Source: Ferrovibrio sp. (GTDB taxonomy: Bacteria; Pseudomonadota; Alphaproteobacteria; Ferrovibrionales; Ferrovibrionaceae). Taken from it: DNA of 64,000 bases. The position numbers and the translations under genes were made by a program. Numbering within the stretch: position 1 is the first letter of the stretch; each line of letters opens with the position of its first letter. Below are positions 1-8,791 of this stretch, piece by piece. Where the stretch lies: contig NZ_JAGOLP010000011.1 of the NCBI RefSeq assembly GCF_017994015.1, positions 1-64,000 of the forward strand, written 5' to 3'. Below the pieces are notes generated by a model. That model was not told the DNA's origin. It saw nothing but the letters and a program-made list of their open reading frames with translations, and did not search any database.

Positions 1-3000
1 CTCCAGGCTGGCAGCGGCAAAGCCGGGCAGCGGCGTGGTGGTCGGCTGCGGCGCGGCTTCGGTCATGGCGCGCGGCACGGTGATGGCAAAAACCGAGCCA
101 TGGCCGAGTTGCGAGCGCAACGTGACCGGGCTATCCAGCATCCGCGCAACCCGCTCCACAATCGCCAGACCAAGCCCCAGGCCACGTTCGCCGGCATCGG
201 CCTGCTGGTTATCCAGCCGGGCGAATTCCTGAAAGATGATCTCGCGCTTGTCAGGCGGAATGCCGGGGCCGTTATCCCAAACCTCGATCCGCACGCTATC
301 GCCCAGGCGCCGGCAGCCGATCAGCACGCGGCGGCGCGGATGGTCCAGGCGGCTATAGCGGATCGCGTTGGCGACAAAATTCTGCAACACGCGGCGCAGC
401 AAGGCTGGATCACTCTGCACCGTCAGTTTGGTCGGCAGCAGCTTCAGCCCCACACCGCGCTTGGCTGCCAGCGGGGCAAAAGCCGCCACCAGAGAGCCGA
501 GCAGCGGTTCCAGCGCCACCGGGCGCGGTTCAGGCCGCACCGCGCCGGCATCCAGCTTGGAAATATCCAGCAGCGCATCCAGCAAGGCCTCCACCGCGCC
601 CAGGCCATGATCAATGCGCGATACCAATTCGTTATCGGCCTCGCGCTCGGCCAGCGCAGCCGTGAACAGCCGGGCGGCATGCAAAGGCTGCAACAGATCA
701 TGGCTGGCGGCGGCGATGAAGCGGGTCTTGCCCAGATTGGCGGCTTCGGCCTCGGCGCGGGATTTTTCGAGTTCGGCTGTGCGCTCGGCAACGCGGCGTT
801 CCAGGCTGGCATAGGCGGCGCGCAAGGCGGCGTCGGCGCGGCGCCGCTCGGTGATATCCTGATACATCAGGAAAAAGCCGGCAATGTTGCCGCTGGCATC
901 ACGATGGGGAATGTAGGTGCCATGCGCCACCTCGATTTCCGCGTCGTTGGTGGGAAATTCAATTTCAAAACTCTGCCGCCGCCCGGCCAGCACCGCCTCG
1001 ATATGCGGCTTCAGGCGGTTATAGCGTTCAGCCGTCAGCATCTCGCGGATCGGCCGGCCGTCGATCTGTTCCTGCGGCAGATTGAGGGCGCGGCGGAATG
1101 GCATGTTGGTGAACCGGTAGCGCTCGTCGCGGTCGACATAGGCGATCAGCACCGGCACGTTATCGGTATAGACGCGGATGGCGCGCTCGGAATCGCGCAA
1201 GGCTTCGGCGGCGCGCACCCGGTCGGTGATGTCGGTGCAGGTGGCGACAAAGCCGCCATCCGGCATCGGATCGATGCGGATTTCCAGCACGGCGCCATCG
1301 CCGCGCACACGCTCATGGATGCGGGTGCCAAGCTGGCCCGGTATGGCGCTGAGCGGCAGTTTGCGGCCATCGGTGGCAAGGATATTGGCCAGTTCCGGCG
1401 CGCCATGGCTGGCCATGGCCTCCACCCGTACGCCGATTTCGGCCAGGCTTGGCGGCAGATCAAGCAGGTCGAAGAAGCGCTGGTTCCAGGCCGCCAGGCG
1501 GCGCTCGCTGTCAAACACGCCGATACCCTGGCCGATATGATCCAGCGTGGTGCGCAGCAGGTCGAGATTGTAGCGGATGGCTTCAGAGGCTTCGCCCAGC
1601 ATGGCGCGGGCGGCGCGTGGGCTGAGCATGCCCTTGGTTTGCGCCGAGGCCATGACGATGCGCGCCGAGGCCGCGCCGATGGCGCCGCTGAGCAGATGTT
1701 CGGTGAAGGCCACGGCTTCGGTCAGGCTCATGCGGCGATCACCAAAAGCGCGCTGTACCCGCTCCACACCCAGGAAGCGCACTGCCACGGCGCGAAGTTC
1801 CTCAATACGCGGATCATGCAGCGGCGCTTCGTCCACCGGCGGCACTGGCGTGTCGCTGCCGGAAACAAAGATTTCCGCCTGCTCCAGATCACGGCTGCGC
1901 GGCACTGCCAGCAGCGATACCAGCACCAGCAGCAAGAGGTTCACCACCTGGCATGCGATGAAGCCCTGCAGCGTCGGATCAAAACCATCCAGCGGCGCCG
2001 GCAGGTAATCGGCCAGCGGCGGCTGCATTGCCTTGCCGCGTTTGGCACCTTCAATCGAAGGCAACAGCAGGGTGTAAAGCCACATGGCGAAGCTGGCGCT
2101 GAGGCCGGCGATTACGCCATACCGATGCGCGCCGCGCCAATACAGGCCAAGCAGCAAGGCCGGGGCGAAATTGGCCACGGCGCAGAACGAGATCATGCCG
2201 ATCGAGGCCAGCGGCAGATGGCCGGCAATCCACGAATGGTAGATGTAAGCCAGCAGCAGGATCACCACCACGGCGCCGCGCCGCACATTCAGCACCAGGC
2301 GGCCAACCTGGCCGGAACCGCCGGCGCGCGAGCGTAGCAGGAAGGGGGTGACCAATTCGTTCGACACCATGATGGAAAGCGCCATACAGGCCACGATCAC
2401 CATCGAGGTGGCAGCCGACAGGCCGCCGATGAAGGCAAAGGCTGCCACCGCCTGCTGGTCTGCCAGCAGGGGCAATGTGATGACAAACAGATCGGGATTG
2501 GCGCCCTTTTCCATCAACAATATGCCGGCAGCGGCCAGCGGCACCACAAACAGGTTGATCGCCACCAGGTAGAGCGGAAACAGCCAGCGCGCGGTTTGCA
2601 GCGAAGCCGGGTCGCCATGCTCCACCACGGCAACATGGAATTGCCGCGGCAGGCAGAGGAAGGCGAAGCCGGAAAGCACCGTCATCACGATCCAGTTGCT
2701 GCCGAAGCCGGCGCTCAGCCTTTGGGCCAGGTCGGGCGCATTCACGATGCTGCTCAGCAGCCGCACCGGACTGTCAAACAGGCCAAACACCACATAGCAG
2801 CCCACCAGCAGCAGGGCAGCCAGTTTGACCAGCGATTCAAAGGCAATCGCCAGCATCATGCCGCGATGCTGCTCGGTCGCCTGCACGCTGCGCACACCGA
2901 ACAGGATGGTGAACAAGGCCATGATGGCGGCCACGAACATCGAGGTGTCGCGCCAGGGCGGCGGCAGGCTGGCATTCAGCAATTGCGCCACATCGCTGCC

Positions 3001-3441
3001 GACAAGCACCTCAAAAGTGACGGTGACCGCCTGCATTTGCAGCGCGATATAGGGCAGCACGCCGATCACGGCGGTGAGCGTGGCCAGCACCGCCACGGCG
3101 CGGCTTTTGCCATAACGCGAGCCGAGGAAATCGGCGATGGACGTGACATTCTGCCGGCGCGACACCACGATCATCTTGCGCATCAGCGGATAACCCAGCG
3201 TGATCGCCAGCACCGGCCCGACATAGATCAGGATAAAATCGGCACCCACTGTGGCAGCGCGGCCAACCGAGCCGTAGAAGGTCCAGGAGGTGCAATAAAT
3301 TGCCAGCGACAGGGAGTAGATCAGCGCGCCGGTGCGGCCGCTATACCAGCGCGGGCTGAGCCGGTCGCCGGCATGGGCGATGGCAAAGAGCAGGCCGAGA
3401 TAGGCCAGCGACAGCAGCAGAATTGCCGTGCCTTGCAGCAT
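1..3441 (-). CDS. Symporter-linked hybrid sensor histidine kinase, 3' end cut by window edge
   Basis: Membrane sensor kinase that couples a sodium/solute-symporter-like module to a PAS/histidine-kinase module. The start is an ATG preceded by GGAGGG. Residues 1 to about 480 are a multi-pass SSS domain. Two PAS domains follow, near 630-740 and 760-870, then a coiled coil. The HisKA box reads SHDLLQPLHAARLF with the phospho-acceptor at His914. The ATPase domain shows an N box near 1019, DNGPGIPP near 1060 and GLGLGLAIVERV near 1100. In NahK/ErcS'-type relatives a C-terminal receiver domain follows; here that part lies outside the window. Ligand and output are unknown: the SSS domain may transport or only sense. 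Divergent from mtgA across about 115 bases. Confidence 0.93.
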   Translation of the reverse strand, partial: MLQGTAILLLSLAYLGLLFAIAHAGDRLSPRWYSGRTGALIYSLSLAIYCTSWTFYGSVGRAATVGADFILIYVGPVLAITLGYPLMRKMIVVSRRQNVTSIADFLGSRYGKSRAVAVLATLTAVIGVLPYIALQMQAVTVTFEVLVGSDVAQLLNASLPPPWRDTSMFVAAIMALFTILFGVRSVQATEQHRGMMLAIAFESLVKLAALLLVGCYVVFGLFDSPVRLLSSIVNAPDLAQRLSAGFGSNWIVMTVLSGFAFLCLPRQFHVAVVEHGDPASLQTARWLFPLYLVAINLFVVPLAAAGILLMEKGANPDLFVITLPLLADQQAVAAFAFIGGLSAATSMVIVACMALSIMVSNELVTPFLLRSRAGGSGQVGRLVLNVRRGAVVVILLLAYIYHSWIAGHLPLASIGMISFCAVANFAPALLLGLYWRGAHRYGVIAGLSASFAMWLYTLLLPSIEGAKRGKAMQPPLADYLPAPLDGFDPTLQGFIACQVVNLLLLVLVSLLAVPRSRDLEQAEIFVSGSDTPVPPVDEAPLHDPRIEELRAVAVRFLGVERVQRAFGDRRMSLTEAVAFTEHLLSGAIGAASARIVMASAQTKGMLSPRAARAMLGEASEAIRYNLDLLRTTLDHIGQGIGVFDSERRLAAWNQRFFDLLDLPPSLAEIGVRVEAMASHGAPELANILATDGRKLPLSAIPGQLGTRIHERVRGDGAVLEIRIDPMPDGGFVATCTDITDRVRAAEALRDSERAIRVYTDNVPVLIAYVDRDERYRFTNMPFRRALNLPQEQIDGRPIREMLTAERYNRLKPHIEAVLAGRRQSFEIEFPTNDAEIEVAHGTYIPHRDASGNIAGFFLMYQDITERRRADAALRAAYASLERRVAERTAELEKSRAEAEAANLGKTRFIAAASHDLLQPLHAARLFTAALAEREADNELVSRIDHGLGAVEALLDALLDISKLDAGAVRPEPRPVALEPLLGSLVAAFAPLAAKRGVGLKLLPTKLTVQSDPALLRRVLQNFVANAIRYSRLDHPRRRVLIGCRRLGDSVRIEVWDNGPGIPPDKREIIFQEFARLDNQQADAGERGLGLGLAIVERVARMLDSPVTLRSQLGHGSVFAITVPRAMTEAAPQPTTTPLPGFAAASLE

Positions 3442-3557
3442 CCGGCCAGAACCCTCCCCGGGGATTGTTGGTATTTTGCCGCAGTAAACCCCCGCACCAG
3501 GCCGGAGTCCAGCCCATATGGCTTGAAAAAGCTGTTTTAAGCCTGTTGGTTAGGGCG

Positions 3558-4253
3558 ATGCGTCGCATATTGGCAAAGCTGTTCCGTTTCGCCCTGCTGG
3601 CTGCCGGCTTTGTGCTGGGGCTGTGGCTCCTGGGGTTACTGACTTATCGCTGGGTTGATCCACCGGCCACGCCGCTGATGGGTTTGCGCGCCCTGGCCGG
3701 CGAAACCATCCGGTATCGTCCGCTGCCGCTGATCCAGGTGGCGCCCAGTCTGGCCCTGGCCGTGGTGGCATCCGAGGATGCGCGTTTCTGCCAGCATGCC
3801 GGCATCGATCTGGGCGCGGTGCGCGATGCCATCGAGGATTATCAGGAAAGCGGCCGCCTGCGCGGCGCCAGCACCATCACCATGCAGGTGGCGCGCAATC
3901 TGTTTCTGTGGCCGGGCGGCGGCTTTGTGCGCAAAGGGCTGGAAGTGCCGTTGGCGCTGGCCATTGATGCCTTGTGGCCCAAGCAGCGTATCCTGGAAAT
4001 CTATCTTGGCATCGCCGAAATGGGGCCAGGACTGTTTGGTGCTGAAGCGGCGGCGCAAGCGCATTTTGGCCGGCCGGCAGCTGCGCTGACCGCAGCCCAG
4101 GCAGCCCGGCTGGCGGCCATCCTGCCCAATCCGAATCTATGGAGCGCCGCCCGGCCCACCGCCTATATCGAGCGCCGGGCCGCCCACATCCAGGGCCGCA
4201 TGGCGCAGCTTGGCCCGGCGCAGATCAATTGTTTCCGCGCTACTGAACGGTGA
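3558..4253 (+). CDS. mtgA: Monofunctional biosynthetic peptidoglycan transglycosylase
   Basis: Polymerises lipid II into glycan strands at the inner membrane without a transpeptidase domain. The 231-residue length is normal for MtgA. One N-terminal membrane helix (about 9-28) is followed by a GT51 domain with the catalytic-Glu motif ASEDARF (Glu73) and the second motif RGASTITMQVARNLF. I chose the ATG giving MRRILAKLF because it places the membrane anchor at the N terminus as in the family; an in-frame ATG 45 codons upstream would run through the divergent promoter region. Its last 14 bases overlap the convergent cupredoxin gene. Confidence 0.95.
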   Translation: MRRILAKLFRFALLAAGFVLGLWLLGLLTYRWVDPPATPLMGLRALAGETIRYRPLPLIQVAPSLALAVVASEDARFCQHAGIDLGAVRDAIEDYQESGRLRGASTITMQVARNLFLWPGGGFVRKGLEVPLALAIDALWPKQRILEIYLGIAEMGPGLFGAEAAAQAHFGRPAAALTAAQAARLAAILPNPNLWSAARPTAYIERRAAHIQGRMAQLGPAQINCFRATER

Positions 4254-4581
4254 TTTCTGCCCGCATCTTGGGATGGATGCGGCAGCGCACTTCGTAAACC
4301 CCGGCCCGCGCAAAAGGCACTTCGGTTTCGGCGCCAGGCTCCTGCAACCCGATATCAAAGGTACCGCCCGCCGTCGGTGAATAGACGTTATGGGCAAAGG
4401 GGTCCTTGTTTTCGAACACCACCTTGCCGCCGGCTGCGATGCGCGCCTTGGCCGGCGTGAAGGCGATGCCCTGCTGCCGGATCGTCGTCTGGCTGGCCTG
4501 GCCGACGCTGGCGCCCGGCAACCAGGCCAGGGCCAGCGCCGCCACCAGCAGCAGGTCGCGGCGTTTGAGCAAAGCCGGCAT
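4240..4581 (-). CDS. Exported cupredoxin (plastocyanin/azurin-like)
   Basis: Small blue-copper-type electron carrier or copper-binding protein, 113 residues. A signal peptide with a twin-arginine-like LKRRDLLLVAALAL start is followed by a cupredoxin fold. Type-1 copper ligands are all visible: His64 in PFAHN, then Cys100, His103 and Met106 in RCRIHPKM. It resembles the methylamine-utilisation/plastocyanin-like group. Its ATG shares one base with the TAA of the upstream DUF4394 gene (TAATG), so the two are translationally coupled. The redox partner is unknown. The 3' end overlaps mtgA by 14 bases on the opposite strand. Confidence 0.88.
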   Translation of the reverse strand: MPALLKRRDLLLVAALALAWLPGASVGQASQTTIRQQGIAFTPAKARIAAGGKVVFENKDPFAHNVYSPTAGGTFDIGLQEPGAETEVPFARAGVYEVRCRIHPKMRAEITVQ

Positions 4582-5387
4582 TAGCGCAGGCTGCCCACGG
4601 CGATATCGATGAGCGCCACGCTGCCATCGCCGATGGCGCCGGCCCGGCTCAGCTTGCCGGTGCCGACATCGAAGCGATAAAGCATGCCGCCGATGGTGGC
4701 AAAGCCGTGATACTCGTCCTTGCTATCCGTGAAGATGTCCATGCCGGCCAGCGCCATGCCCTTGCCCAGCTTGACCGGGGCGATGGTGCGCAACTGGCCG
4801 TCATTCGGCGGGTCCTGCACGATATAGGCCGCGTTGGCGCTGTCGAATTCAAACAACTGCGTCTGCTTGGCGCCGGGGAAGGAATTGATATAGGCCCCGG
4901 CGGTCACGTTTGGCATCTTGCCGGCGGCAGCATCCTTGCTCGAATAGGCCAGTTTGCCGTCCACGATGGTCTGGCCAGTTTCGACATTGACGCGGAGATT
5001 CTGCCCGGTCGAGCCAATCACGCGCAGGCGGTCGGCCTGCGGGTTGAAATCCACCACCAGATGATCAATGGCTTCCAGTGTCACGCTCAGCTTGGCGCCG
5101 GCTGTGGCCGCGCCGGTCTTGGTGTCGATGGTGTAAAGCTGGCCGCCGGAGGAAACGCCATACAGCGTGTTATTGGCCGGGCGCAGATCAATGCCCAGCA
5201 GTTTGCCTTCAACGCCCTTGATCGGCAGCGTCTTGACCTTGCCCGGGGCCTTGTCGGAGAACAGCATCAACTCGTTGCGGTTGTTCAGGCCGATCAGCTC
5301 CAATGCCTGGGCTGGGCTGGGCAGCGCCAGGGCGCCGGCGGCAAGCCCCAGGGAAAGCAAGGGAGCGGTGAGCAGGGACGTGCGCAT
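4581..5387 (-). CDS. Exported DUF4394-domain protein
   Basis: Secreted protein of 268 residues with a Sec-type signal peptide ending near PAQA. The rest matches the DUF4394 pattern of repeated beta segments (GIDLRPANNTLYGV, LVVDFNPQADRLRVIG, LAGMDIFTD), probably a propeller-like fold. No catalytic residues are recognisable and no biochemical function is established. The ATG is preceded directly by GGAGG, which decides the start over an ATG four codons upstream. First gene of a two-gene unit with the cupredoxin, which suggests an extracytoplasmic redox or copper-related role; that is inference from context only. Confidence 0.85.
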   Translation of the reverse strand: MRTSLLTAPLLSLGLAAGALALPSPAQALELIGLNNRNELMLFSDKAPGKVKTLPIKGVEGKLLGIDLRPANNTLYGVSSGGQLYTIDTKTGAATAGAKLSVTLEAIDHLVVDFNPQADRLRVIGSTGQNLRVNVETGQTIVDGKLAYSSKDAAAGKMPNVTAGAYINSFPGAKQTQLFEFDSANAAYIVQDPPNDGQLRTIAPVKLGKGMALAGMDIFTDSKDEYHGFATIGGMLYRFDVGTGKLSRAGAIGDGSVALIDIAVGSLR

Positions 5388-5539
5388 GAAAACCTCCATT
5401 ATGCAGTGTGAAAATATCACATCAGTTACGGAGATTCCCAGCGGGTGGATCAGCCTGAACCTTGCCATTTTGCCCCTGCTTGGTCGTAATGGGCGCCGCA
5501 AGTTCAGTCCCCAGCGGGGAAAATAAAGAGAAGACCGGG

Positions 5540-7054
5540 ATGCATCACAATCTTGTTAGCTTGATCCAGGCACGGGTCGCCGATGCGGCGAAACCATTTC
5601 TGGAGGCCGAAGATGGCCGCGTATTCACCTATGCGGAGGCGTTCCGCTTGGCGAATCGCTTCGCCAATACCCTGGTACGGCTGGGGGTTCAGCCCGGCGA
5701 CCGGGTGGCGGTGCAGTTGGACAAATCACCCGAGGCGCTGATCCTGTATCTCGGCGTGGTGGCAGCGGGTGCGGTCTATCTGCCGTTGAATGTTGGCTAT
5801 ACCCTGGCCGAGCTGGAATATTTTATCGGCGATGCCGAGCCGCGTGTGGTGGTGGGCCGGCCCAAAGGGGCGGAGGAACTGGCCGCGCTGGCGCAGAAAC
5901 TGGGCGTGGCGCATTGCCTCACGCTCGGCAGCAAGGCTGATGGCACGCTGATGCAGGCCATTGAGGGCGCTGCCGACAGCTTCACTATCGTGCCGCGCGG
6001 TGCCGACGATCTGGCCGCGATCCTCTATACATCGGGTACCACCGGGCGTTCCAAGGGCGCGATGCTGAGCCATCGTAACCTGTTCTCCAATGCCGAAACG
6101 CTGCAAGGCTACTGGCGCTTCACTGCCCAGGATGTACTGCTGCATGCGCTGCCGATCTTCCACACCCATGGCCTGTTTGTGGCCACCAATGTGGTGTTGC
6201 TGAGCGGCGCTTCGATGCTGTTCCTGCCGAAATTCGATGCCGATCAGGTGATCCGGCTGCTGCCACGCGCCACCAGCATGATGGGCGTGCCGACTTTCTA
6301 TGTGCGCCTGCTGGAGCATCCGGGCCTGACCCGCGATCTGGTGCAGCATATGCGGCTGTTCGTCTCCGGTTCGGCGCCGCTGCTGGCTGATACGCATCGC
6401 GAATGGGAAGCCCGCACCGGGCATCGTATTCTTGAGCGTTACGGTATGACCGAAACCAACATGAACACCTCCAATCCCTATGACGGCGAGCGCATTGCCG
6501 GCACGGTGGGTTTCCCGCTGCCGGATGTGGCGCTGCGCATTGCCGATCCGGAAACCGGCGCGCTGCTGGCCCAGGGCGAGATCGGCATGATCGAGGTGAA
6601 GGGCCCGAATGTCTTTCAGGGCTATTGGCGCATGCCGGAAAAGACCAAGGCGGAATTCCGCCCGGATGGTTTTTTCATCACCGGCGATCTCGGTAAGATC
6701 GACGACAAGGGCTATGTGCATATTGTCGGCCGCGGCAAGGACCTGATTATTTCAGGCGGCTACAATGTCTATCCCAAGGAAGTGGAAACCGAGATCGATG
6801 CCATGCCGGGTGTGATTGAAAGCGCCGTGATCGGTCTGGCACACAAGGATTTTGGCGAGGGCGTCACCGCCGTGGTGGTGAAGGACAAGGCAGCGGCGCT
6901 GGATGAGGCCGCCGTGGTCAAGGCGCTGGAAAGCCGGCTGGCCAAATTCAAGCAGCCCAAGCGCGTGATCTTTATGGACGACCTGCCGCGTAACACCATG
7001 GGCAAGGTGCAGAAAAACCTGCTCCGCGATCAGTTCAAGGACTTGTACAAGTAA
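5540..7054 (+). CDS. matB: Malonyl-CoA synthetase (malonate-CoA ligase)
   Basis: ATP-dependent ligation of malonate to CoA in the cytoplasm through an acyl-adenylate. The 504 residues hold the ANL-superfamily motifs: P-loop YTSGTTGRSKGAM near residue 164, ERYGMTETNMN, the ITGDLG hinge and C-terminal PRNTMGKVQKNLL with the catalytic Lys. ALPIFHTHGLFVA and the following region resemble characterised MatB enzymes more than general acyl-CoA ligases. No malonate transporter or decarboxylase lies beside it. Malonate could arise from malonate-semialdehyde chemistry elsewhere in this window, but no link is shown. Followed by a palindromic repeat and an aminotransferase on the same strand. Confidence 0.85.
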   Translation: MHHNLVSLIQARVADAAKPFLEAEDGRVFTYAEAFRLANRFANTLVRLGVQPGDRVAVQLDKSPEALILYLGVVAAGAVYLPLNVGYTLAELEYFIGDAEPRVVVGRPKGAEELAALAQKLGVAHCLTLGSKADGTLMQAIEGAADSFTIVPRGADDLAAILYTSGTTGRSKGAMLSHRNLFSNAETLQGYWRFTAQDVLLHALPIFHTHGLFVATNVVLLSGASMLFLPKFDADQVIRLLPRATSMMGVPTFYVRLLEHPGLTRDLVQHMRLFVSGSAPLLADTHREWEARTGHRILERYGMTETNMNTSNPYDGERIAGTVGFPLPDVALRIADPETGALLAQGEIGMIEVKGPNVFQGYWRMPEKTKAEFRPDGFFITGDLGKIDDKGYVHIVGRGKDLIISGGYNVYPKEVETEIDAMPGVIESAVIGLAHKDFGEGVTAVVVKDKAAALDEAAVVKALESRLAKFKQPKRVIFMDDLPRNTMGKVQKNLLRDQFKDLYK

Positions 7055-7065
7055 GCTGCCCGCCG

Positions 7066-7126
7066 CGTCATTGCCGGGCCTGACCCGGCAATCTCTTGGA
7101 CCCTCGGGTCAAGCCCGAGGGTGACG
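7066..7126. repeat. REP-like double palindrome
   Basis: Two perfect 9-bp hairpins lie side by side: attgccggg/cccggcaat at 7070-7092 and accctcggg/cccgagggt at 7100-7122, both with 5-base loops. An outer inverted repeat cgtca/tgacg closes the 61-base unit. This is the form of the dispersed intergenic palindromes found in many alphaproteobacteria. It lies 12 bases after the matB stop, where it could act as a terminator or mRNA 3'-end stabiliser. I see no second copy in this window. Confidence 0.75.
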
Positions 7127-7154
7127 ACGGGCGCTGTAGCACAGGATCAGCGTG

Positions 7155-8321
7155 ATGAATCCGATTTTCGCCGATATCCCCACCACGATTTTTGAAACCA
7201 TGTCGCGTCTGGCGCGTGAGCATCAGGCGGTTAATCTGGGCCAGGGCTTTCCCGACGATCCGGGGCCGCTGGATGTGCGCCAGAAAGCCGCCGATGCGGT
7301 GGTGCATGGCTGGAACCAGTATCCGCCGATGATGGGCATTCCGGAACTGCGCCAGGCCGTGGCAGCGCATTACCAGCGGTTCCAGGGCCTGGAACTGGAT
7401 TGGGAAACCGAGGTCATGGTCACCTCGGGGGCCACCGAGGCACTGGCCGATGCGCTGATGGCGGTGGTGCAGCCGGGCGACGAGGTGGTGCTGTTCCAGC
7501 CGATGTATGATGCCTATCTGCCGCTGGTGCAGCGCGCCGGCGCCGTGCCGCGCTTCGTTACGCTGAAGCCGCCGCATTGGCGCATCACCGAGGCTGACCT
7601 GCGCGCGGCCTTCTCGCCCAAGACTCGCGCCGTCTTGCTCAACAATCCCCTCAATCCGGCCGGCAGCATTTTCCCGCGCGAAGACCTGGAATTGCTCGGT
7701 CGCTTCCTGATCGAGCATGATGCCATCGCGATCTGCGATGAGGTTTGGGAGCATGTGATCTTCGATGGCCGACAGCATCAGCCGCTGATCGGTCTGCCCG
7801 GCCTGCGCGAGCGCTGCATCAAGATCGGCTCGGCCGGCAAGATTTTTTCGCTCACAGGCTGGAAGGTCGGCCTGGTGGTGGCGGCGCCGAAAATCATGCG
7901 CGTGCTGGCCAAGGCGCATCAGTTTGTCACCTTCACCACGCCGCCTAATCTACAGGCCGCCGTGGCCTATGGGCTGATGAAGGATGACGACTATTTCATC
8001 GGTATGCGCGCCGAATTGCAGGCGGCGCGGGATCGTTTTTCCAAAAGCCTGGCGGATGCCGGCTTCAATGTGCTGCCAAGCCAGGGCACCTATTTTGTCA
8101 ATGTTGATCTCGGGCCTGGCGTGGATGATGCCGCCTTCTGCCAGAAGCTGGTGGCCGAGGCCGGCGTGGCGGCGATCCCGGTCAGCGCCTTCTATGCTGA
8201 AAGCCACATCCGCAGCGTGGTGCGGTTCTGCTTTGCCAAACGCTTTGACACTTTGGATGCGGCAGCGGAACGCCTGATCGGCTATGCCGGCAAGATCAAG
8301 GATGCAGTTTCATCCCCTTGA
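7155..8321 (+). CDS. PLP-dependent class I/II aminotransferase
   Basis: Fold-type I aminotransferase of 388 residues, close to the methionine/kynurenine aminotransferase (YbdL-like) group. Visible features are VNLGQGFPD near the N terminus, the substrate-domain segment VTSGATEAL, NNPLNPAG, ICDEVWEH with the PLP-binding Asp, and SAGKIFSLTGWKVG with the Schiff-base Lys. The exact amino donor cannot be read from sequence. A GTG codon directly before the chosen ATG is an equally possible start. The last 26 bases overlap the convergent DUF2000 gene. Confidence 0.88.
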   Translation: MNPIFADIPTTIFETMSRLAREHQAVNLGQGFPDDPGPLDVRQKAADAVVHGWNQYPPMMGIPELRQAVAAHYQRFQGLELDWETEVMVTSGATEALADALMAVVQPGDEVVLFQPMYDAYLPLVQRAGAVPRFVTLKPPHWRITEADLRAAFSPKTRAVLLNNPLNPAGSIFPREDLELLGRFLIEHDAIAICDEVWEHVIFDGRQHQPLIGLPGLRERCIKIGSAGKIFSLTGWKVGLVVAAPKIMRVLAKAHQFVTFTTPPNLQAAVAYGLMKDDDYFIGMRAELQAARDRFSKSLADAGFNVLPSQGTYFVNVDLGPGVDDAAFCQKLVAEAGVAAIPVSAFYAESHIRSVVRFCFAKRFDTLDAAAERLIGYAGKIKDAVSSP

Positions 8322-8706
8322 GAATCTTGTCCACCAGCTTGCGCTCGGCATGCAGGGCCATGCCAACCAGTGGCAATGCGTCGGCATTGCAGGCGGCCAC
8401 TGTTGCACGGTTGGCGGCATCAAAGCCGGTGCTGAACATCGGCTCGATATAGATCGCCAGCGGCACCTCGCGCTCCAATGCCCTGGCATGGGCGCGGGTC
8501 AGGTCAGCCGCTTCACCGGCAAAAACCAGCACCGGCTGGCCCAGCAGGCGGGCATAGCCATTGCCGGAAGCATCGCGATAAGGCTGGCCGAGCAGGTCGG
8601 GATTGGCGCCGGTGATGCCGCTGGTCAGGAAGGCGGCAACATTGAGTTTCTGCCAGGTGGGCAGGTTGGCGCGCAGCGCCAGGGCGATTTTGGTATCGAA
8701 TTGCAT
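8296..8706 (-). CDS. DUF2000-family protein
   Basis: Cytoplasmic protein of 136 residues matching DUF2000, a PTH2-like fold of unknown function. Family features are the N-terminal KIALALRANLPTWQKLNVAAFL segment (given here in parts: KIALALRANL, WQKLNVAAFL), GQPVLVFAG in the middle and the C-terminal KLVDKILKGMKL. Divergent from an AraC-type regulator across 85 bases, a common arrangement for this family, so regulation by that neighbour is likely. Convergent 26-base overlap with the aminotransferase. Confidence 0.85.
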   Translation of the reverse strand: MQFDTKIALALRANLPTWQKLNVAAFLTSGITGANPDLLGQPYRDASGNGYARLLGQPVLVFAGEAADLTRAHARALEREVPLAIYIEPMFSTGFDAANRATVAACNADALPLVGMALHAERKLVDKILKGMKLHP

Positions 8707-8791
8707 GGTCGGATTCTAGCCTCTTGGGCCAGGCAGGGTCTTGTATGGATGTGATCTTGCAAAGCTTTTGCGAAGCCCCCAGAATTCGGCC

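Noticed and set aside
100..2337. A 745-codon open frame on the plus strand
   Set aside because: It is antisense to the sensor kinase. The protein it would give is rich in Gln, His, Arg and Ala without any domain, as expected from the opposite strand of a high-GC gene, while the minus strand gives SSS, PAS and kinase motifs.
5726..6721. A 331-codon open frame on the minus strand
   Set aside because: It is antisense to the malonyl-CoA synthetase gene and has the composition of a shadow frame.
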